A DNA stretch of 64,000 nt. It comes from Trichuris trichiura. Lineage: Eukaryota > Nematoda > Enoplea > Trichinellida > Trichuridae. The notes under the pieces are model-generated. The model made no database searches and was not told the origin of the DNA. It saw nothing but the letters and a program-made list of their open reading frames with translations. The position numbers were made by a program, and so were the translations under genes. Shown here piece by piece: positions 57,835-64,000 of this stretch. The DNA lies in the NCBI GenBank assembly GCA_037903355.1, contig JBAJFE010000023.1:744001-808000 (forward strand), read 5' to 3'. Position 1 is the first letter of the stretch, and each line of letters begins with the position of its first letter.

Positions 57835-60615
57835 ATGTCTGCTCCAAGTACGACGATACTGCAATGGTGCCTTCTTCAGTCGCTTATACGAGCCGGTGGT
57901 CATAGCTTTGCCGATGCGCGGCCAAAAGGTGACGGCGAACCATCATCGCCGCCGGCTAACAACAGTTGTACAAGCGATTCAAATATTGTGGACGAAATTC
58001 TAAGGACCCATCGACGAAATCGACTTCCGCTCGGAGGACGCGTTGACGTCATCACCGAATTGTGGGTTCAGGAAATTTCAAAAATCAACGAGCTTCGATC
58101 CGAATTCGAATTGGACGTCTACATGACGGAAGCTTGGAGCGATCCTTCATTGGCTTTCGAACATCTCCATCCGTGCAAAAGAAATCTCTCTCTGGACGGT
58201 GGTACGTTGCTACGACGTTTGTGGAATCCGAGCTGTTGCTTCGTCAATAGCAAGTCGGCTTCCATTCATCGTTCCCCATTCACAAATGTTTTCTTAATGA
58301 TAGTAGGCATCTCCGATCAATTGCTTCCTTTTCTTTTTGCATGTTCATGTAGTACTCGAACGGGACCGTATGGGTGAACTATCGTATCAAGCTGACCGGA
58401 CCTTGCGAGAAGGATTTGAAGACGTTCGTAAGCTGACTTTTAAAAAAATCCGGAAGCTTTACGTCACTGACTTCACTATCGTTCGTAGCCAATCGATCAA
58501 CATCGATGCTTTTTGACGTACGAAAGTTTCATGTACAATTCGGACGAAGTACGACTGAAATGGATCAACGGAAATCCAATCACGCTATTGAAGGAGATTC
58601 GACTGCCCGACTACAAATTGATCAGCTATTCAGCCTTGCAAGTTCAACGGGTAATTTTGCTCTTTTTTTCTTCGTTCCAACGCGACGCCACTTTCTTTGT
58701 ACGATTTCGGGATAAGCGACGAGCAGAGGATTATTACGCGCCGGATGCTTGTTTACCGATTGTTCTCCTTTTTTCTTTTTTGAAAGGATTACCTGCCCGG
58801 CCGCTGGCACGAATTGATCGCCACGTTCACGTTTCAAGTAAGAAGGAGGCAAGCGCCATCTACATCTCCGCTATCTCCTTCGCCAATTTCCAATTTGTTC
58901 CTTTAGCGCCAATACGGATTCTACATACTACAAGCGTACGTTCCCGCCTATTTGGTCGTTCTGATTTCGTGGATTTCCTTCTTCCTCGACGTCGACATGA
59001 TTCAGCCGAGAACAATGCTTGGCGTTCACTCGCTTCTGGCGCTTACTTTTCAGGTAAGAGGAAAAAATGCACACTGACCACCAATTTTTCCCAAAATGAC
59101 GCCATTAGCAGTTCACTCATTATTTTCATCATCACTTTTTACGGACAAGGATTGCAACGAATGGTGTTCGAAAGCACCGGTTTTCCATTTCGAACAAACG
59201 CTGTTTGAAAGTGACAACCGCCTTCCTCTATTTGGAATCAACCATTACAGTATTCTAACAATAATCAGGTTTGTTTTACTCGTAAACAAACAAGAAGATA
59301 TACAACATCGTCTGACCGACGCGGTGCGAAGGTTTTCCGGCCATCCTGTTTTCCCCTTATCTAAGCCTAAGCCTAACCATAATGCCCACAGTTTGGCCTA
59401 GGCTTAGGTAAGGGTAGAACAGGATAGCCCGCGTTTTTTAAACGTACGCCAGAAAAAACGAATAATCAGCGTTGTTTATCTTCCTGTATGTTTACAAGTA
59501 GAACAAGCCTGATTATTGTCAAGATACTGTATTTGTTTGCGGCCAAATAGAAAACATTTCGTTGGCAGCTTAATTACCTGCCCAGTTATTATATGGAAAT
59601 ATACCTAATACAAAGTGATTCTATAAAAGGAAAAGATTTTCGAGTTTTAAGACTGTAAATTTACGACGTACGTACCTGAAAATCAAAATGAATTCGACCG
59701 CGTCATCGGCAATACGTGGCAAATTGTTGTAGCGCGAAAATCTGCGTGACCGTTTTTAAGAACTTCCAATATTTCAACTTTTTATTTCGTATACGCAATT
59801 TGCTTGTCGCCCAAGTTACCCACCTGTTCGGGATTGAATTCAAAGCGACTGCAACGCGCTTGAAAAATCTTTTTTTAAATTTGCATAATCGGAGTTGAGC
59901 TATATTTGAGAATTCTAAGAAGTTACGAGCCAAAGAGTTCAGTCGCCCAGCGATAAGCAATTACTTTCATTACGATTTTAACTTACAACAATGTTTTCGG
60001 ATAAACGATAGCTTAAGTGTGCGCCTGCACTTTATGAGTTGGAAATAGAATTTAAAATCATTAACACTGACCTGAGAATGTAGGATGAGTAACAGAACGT
60101 TTTCGCCTCATAGAATGGTCAGCTAAATAGTAATGCCTATGAAAACATATCATCTGTTCTTTTTCAGTTTGGTTCTGTACTAACCGATTTGCCAAAAACG
60201 TCCGATGTGAAAGCAATTGACGTGTGGATACTCTGCTGTATGGCATTCATATTTTGCTCTCTCTTAGAGCTTGCTTTGGTTGGATACTTGACGCGGCACA
60301 ACGTAAACAACAAACTAAAGTAAGCCAATTAATACATACTGCTTCGTACCTTCTGTGTGCAAATATAAATGAAGCGACAATCGTATAGCGATAATAAAGC
60401 ATCTTTGAAACGTAACAACAACAACAAATATTATTACAGCTAACCGAAGAAAAATACTTTTTTGGATATTTACATTTTTTAGATGCGACTGTCCGTGGTT
60501 TTGCTGGCAATGCGGTACGCTGACGGCCAGAAGGATCGACGGAATTTCAATCGTTATGTTTCCTTCCGTTTTTCTTCTTTTCAACATATACTATTGGGGA
60601 TTCTTCCTCGGCTAA
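57835..60615 (+). CDS. Cys-loop ligand-gated ion channel subunit (ACC/LGC-like)
   Basis: Seven exons: 57835-58302, 58353-58427, 58489-58650, 58787-58837, 58907-59053, 60168-60319, 60483-60615; phase-consistent, 395 residues. The extracellular domain includes [12 protein letters not shown] and a canonical Cys-loop (C174, 13 residues, C188: [15 protein letters not shown]). M1 is about 255-279, M2 about 287-306 ([15 protein letters not shown]), M3 about 318-340, and M4 373-394 near the end; the M3-M4 loop is short. The M1-M2 linker reads QPR where anion channels have PAR, keeping the 0' arginine. The M2-M3 sequence ([17 protein letters not shown]) resembles nematode acetylcholine-gated chloride channels, but the ligand is not predictable. 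No obvious signal peptide at this start, so an upstream exon is possible. An intron splits M2 after Q301. Confidence 0.9.
59246..59531. repeat. MITE with 45-bp TIRs inside the channel gene intron
   Basis: 286 bp with terminal inverted repeats of about 45 bp: TACAGTATTCTAACAATAAT.. on the left and TACAGTATCTTGACAATAAT.. on the reverse right end. The centre is an inverted pair of TTAGGC-type hexamers (about 59361-59376 and 59393-59406). It sits in the 1.1-kb intron between 59053 and 60168. Confidence 0.85.
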
Positions 60616-60719
60616 AAGCAATGATTAATCTTTAGGCAAACACGCGCACTTTCGATGCAATCGTTTCCAAAAGCCTTAAGTCAATAGTTGCCTTGCACGT
60701 GTACAACTCGCCATTAGGG

Positions 60720-60725
60720 AATAAA
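60720..60725 (+). terminator. polyadenylation signal of the channel gene
   Basis: AATAAA about 105 bp after the stop codon, in an A-rich run. Confidence 0.5.
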
Positions 60726-60729
60726 AAAA

Positions 60730-61700
60730 ATAAAGCTTATTTGAACTGCTTTCTTCTAAGTACATCTTTGAAAGCAAAACGTGCTTGCACGCGAAGAGAC
60801 ATTTACGGAAAAGATCGCCAAATTAGACACTTAGCGCCGATGTCTCAACGTGGTCTGGATAAGCTTCAGCGAAACTTTGCTTACAGGTACAACATGCGTG
60901 AAAAAAGGCAAAAGATTTTTCGGATTACAATTACCCAAAAAGCAGCGGGAAAAATTGCGCAACTTTTAATATTCAAAATTAAAGTCAACATTGAGAGCCG
61001 ACTGCAGCTTTTGGATTAAACACATTCCGTCCCCACATGTGAGCAATTGTCATTTTAAATATACGAATAAATAAAACTTTAACCACACAACGATCAATGG
61101 TTAATACTATTTGATAAGCTACAATTCGCTCAAACCGCGTCATTTCAAATTTTAAACTTTCACCGAAAAACAAAACTACTTCATTTTGCGGAATTTCTCA
61201 TTGGAAACTTTGGAAACTTTAAATTGAAGTTTGAAATTTTCTATTGTTTTTTCTTAAAAGCCAAAATTGACCGAAAGATGTTTACGCCTGAGACGTTGGC
61301 ATTTTGCCAAGTCAAAGGACAAGCGCCAGAAAAAAGCGTTCTGATTGGCTAGCTTGCCTAGCCGCGCTTACGTCGATGGCGTGGGGTACGCTATGACTTG
61401 AATTTCAAATTTTCAAACGGACAACCTACCTGACAATCAATTACGGTATGCTTCAAAATACAAATGCCGATGCAAGGGGCTAGAAAGGCTCGCCCGGCTC
61501 CATATTTTTTCGGTAAAAAAATCTTTTTAAAGGGGACGTTTAGCCGCAACAAAGTGGGGCGATAATGAGCATATGAATTTTTAAATAAGCGACAATGAAA
61601 TTACCGAGCCCCGCGTCTGAAGTACATGGAAAGCTAAAGAAGAAATTAATGAAGAAAACGACGACTTACCCTTCGAGCTGAAATTCTTTTCAGTGCGCGG
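60730..61700. other. intergenic, nothing recognised
   Basis: An open frame at 60693-61019 starts at TTG and has no motif. One ACCTGACAATCA motif lies at about 61433. Confidence 0.4.
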
Positions 61701-61703
61701 GAG

Positions 61704-61921
61704 TCATTCCACAGTGATTTGACTGGCTTGTACGAAAGCGACAAAGTTCACCGGAAAATCATCAATGATTTTGTAGCTGAAAAATGTAAAGCAGATGCCC
61801 TTAAGTGGTGCTTTCAAACAAACGTACTCTTTTGAAAATATCTTCGTTTTAAGTGGTAACAAACTGTTGAAAGTAGCAGGATAGGACTGCAAAAGAAAGC
61901 TTACAAAACATGAACTCGAAA
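61704..61921 (-). CDS. tentative 3' exons of an unknown gene
   Basis: Three phase-compatible pieces with good splice sites: 61921-61905 (17-nt microexon), 61886-61828 and 61776-61704, ending in TGA. Introns begin GTAAGC and GTACGT and end TTTTGCAG and TTTTTCAG. The peptide (YPATFNSLLPLKTKIFSK, then DYKIIDDFPVNFVAFVQASQ) has no recognisable domain. No upstream exon was found, so the gene may be partial or spurious. Confidence 0.3.
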
Positions 61922-64000
61922 CTGGAAGAAAAACCAACCAAAAAAGAAATTATTTATATACTGCGCGCGTTTACGATTACACGAGCTAATCTGCGTGAAG
62001 ATTTGTGCACATAACTAGGCTTAAATCGCACGTGATTGCGTGCCTATACAGAGAAGTTGGACAATTTTATAAGGAATGACCTGCTGGAAGGTGACTCGGA
62101 GCAAACCACAAAACGGCCTCATCATATCCCCAACAAGCGCTATCTCTAGGCTGCTACAGACCACCAGAAGCTAACGAAATCAGCGTGAGGTCTTGCCTTC
62201 CCTTTACGTTCTACATAGGCCAAAACAGCTTTTCAAAAATGAGTACACTAAAGCAGCTGGTGTTAAAAGACGCTAAAAATCTTCAAAAGGGAACAATGAT
62301 ATGACGAAAAAATTAAACACCGCATCTTTAATGTTTAATATGGGGCAAAAAATACTAACGGAGAAGAGCAGTAGTACGTACGAAATTTTTTCCGCGGGTA
62401 GGGAAGCCAAGTTCGGCCGGAATGCATTTTGCTCGCCATGGTTTACCTCGCAAAGTGGAGAAATCGCAGTTGCATCCTATTTTCGCAAATTGGAAAGCGG
62501 GAAACCTATAACAGAATGTGTAAACAAAAACTCGGAATCTACGCAACAACAAAACTTTGCTAAGAGCAACTTAATATTACTAACCGTCGTTTATTGAAGC
62601 AAATTAGAGACGCCTAATTGTATCCTTATAGTCGCAAAATGGATAGAGAATTCCACGTCGATTGTTGTACAGTAACCATTAAAGAAGTGCAGGTACGACT
62701 GCAGCGGGAAGCGGGTACGCTCTGCTTTAACGCTTTATTTTGATGCAAACTTATTTGTACACGTCATAGCTGATTATAACGGACAAATGTGAAGGCGGGA
62801 AAAGTTGGTTTCATGTAATACCGGTTTAGAGTCACGATAAGCGCTTTGTTTGTTTTATAGGCTGTGCATTAGCTGCGTCACCGAACAATGCGTTGAAAGC
62901 GGGATAGTTTAGTCGGCAGTCAAAACGTGTTTTGCTTGCAAACACTATACGCTCACGCGCGTAGTATTTTCCCGCTGTCAAAATTCTGACCAGTAACCGA
63001 TCCTTATTTGTCTTATCGCATCTTGGCGGCAAGATAAACTCCGTGCGTAAAAATAAAATCATATCCGAATAACGCATTCTGTAAAAGCTTTAGTCGTTAC
63101 GGTAATTTTCTTCGGAAAACATTCGAGACGCCGAAAGCGCATAGTAAGGAAAAACTGCATTTCCTTACGTTTTTGAACATGCTGTCGTTTGGTAGTTATC
63201 AATGGACCGCCGTTGGTTACAGTCTGCAGCCTAATGACGAGCAGTACAAACGAATAGAATAAAGGAAGAAATGGAAGTTCAAAAGCATCGTATGTGTATG
63301 GCCGACGCTTTGGTCGTCCAAGACAACACCAACTGTGCGCCGCAGTTTCGATACACCGCGGTGATCGTCTAAAAATGGGGCCAAGGAGAGCCTGTTTCCG
63401 CGCTATGCCATGTGCAACTTATTGCGCTTTATTCTCGCAGTTGTTTCTCAACCTCTGTCTTACACATTTATTTTCATAGCTGCGCATTGGTTAAAAAACA
63501 AAATCGATCGCTAGGCAAACAGCAATGCCGTCATAATTTTAAGCCCTATATAGGTGCAAACATTAACAAATTAACTAAGCATTGTACGCTCGTTTATTAT
63601 TGATCGTCAAGTAGATTAACACTTTGAATATTTGAAATTCAAATCTGAGCGTCACCGACGCCATCGACCGGAGCGCGTAGCTACGCTGACCAATCAGATC
63701 GCTTCTTCTGCTGCTGCTTGACCCTTGACTTGGCAGTGCTTCGGTGATTTTGGAATGAAGAAGTTAGTCCGCTTTGTAAGGATGCCCAAACGAGAGCGGG
63801 AATTCGCGTTAAGACTCGATGAGTGTGGATCTAGTCATGTCACCTTAACTGCATGGACTTGATGCACACTCATCGGCCCTCGGCGATACTGAAAACCAAC
63901 TAGCTGCTAGAGCAGGTGAATGTGCACTGCTAGGACGGTCACAAGCGAGTAGAAAAGACTGGCGACGATGGCTCGGCAGCCAACTGGAAGGTCTACAACG
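61922..64000. other. intergenic or unresolved to window end
   Basis: Only short open frames without motifs on either strand. The last 350 bp is more GC-rich and could be the start of another gene, but no exon can be supported. Confidence 0.4.

Noticed and set aside
58513..59208. 231-codon plus-strand frame in the channel gene
   Set aside because: It reads through three introns; spliced exons in phase give a far better Cys-loop receptor.

Overview
This window is eukaryotic and metazoan: it holds multi-exon genes with many very short introns (about 45-65 nt), GT-AG splice sites, AATAAA signals and large repeat-rich gaps. Several features point to a nematode, though not firmly: short introns, an ACC/LGC-like Cys-loop receptor, a CsRn1-type LTR retroelement (known from several invertebrate phyla), and TTAGGC-type (nematode telomere-like) hexamer runs. 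The species cannot be named from the sequence.

Layout. 0-4 kb: a PLD3/PLD4-type phospholipase D gene (+). 4-13 kb: repeats, including a decayed Penelope-like element (PLE) with inverted terminal repeats, a truncated second PLE and a duplicated hairpin-bearing repeat. 13.8-14.2 kb: intronless histone H2A.Z (+). 16.1-17.4 kb: a small secreted cysteine-rich protein (-). 18.5-20.5 kb: a DLGAP/GKAP scaffold gene (-). 22.9-24.5 kb: an HP1-like protein with a chromoshadow domain but no visible chromodomain (+). 25.1-25.7 kb: an EGF-repeat membrane protein (+). 26.3-27.8 kb: a satellite of about 450-bp units. 28.5-41.2 kb: a complete 35-exon DIP2 gene (-), with a 311-bp-period MITE array and a foldback element in its introns. 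42.9-48.2 kb: a nest of elements separated by (AAT)n tracts: an apparently intact Ty3-type (CsRn1-like) LTR retrotransposon with identical LTRs, then two ribozyme-bearing foldbacks. 49.2-51.4 kb: a class I histone deacetylase (-). 55.2-56.4 kb: a long-armed foldback. 57.8-60.6 kb: a Cys-loop ligand-gated channel (+). 61.7-61.9 kb: a tentative small gene (-). The rest is intergenic.

The host genes do not form an operon or pathway, although three (H2A.Z, HP1-like, HDAC) act on chromatin. The exon models for PLD, DIP2, HDAC, the channel, the Cys-rich protein, the HP1-like protein and the resolved part of DLGAP were assembled by hand from splice sites, and all have consistent phase.

The most interesting signal is in the repeats. 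PLE termini and four PLE-derived foldbacks or relics carry a hammerhead-ribozyme core (CTGANGA, short stem, GAAA, palindromic AGCT helix III), usually as head-to-head pairs. In several copies, different bases around the core still allow helix I to pair. The LTR element shows a textbook -1 frameshift cassette (G GGA AAC, 6-nt spacer, 7-bp stem) at its gag-pol junction.
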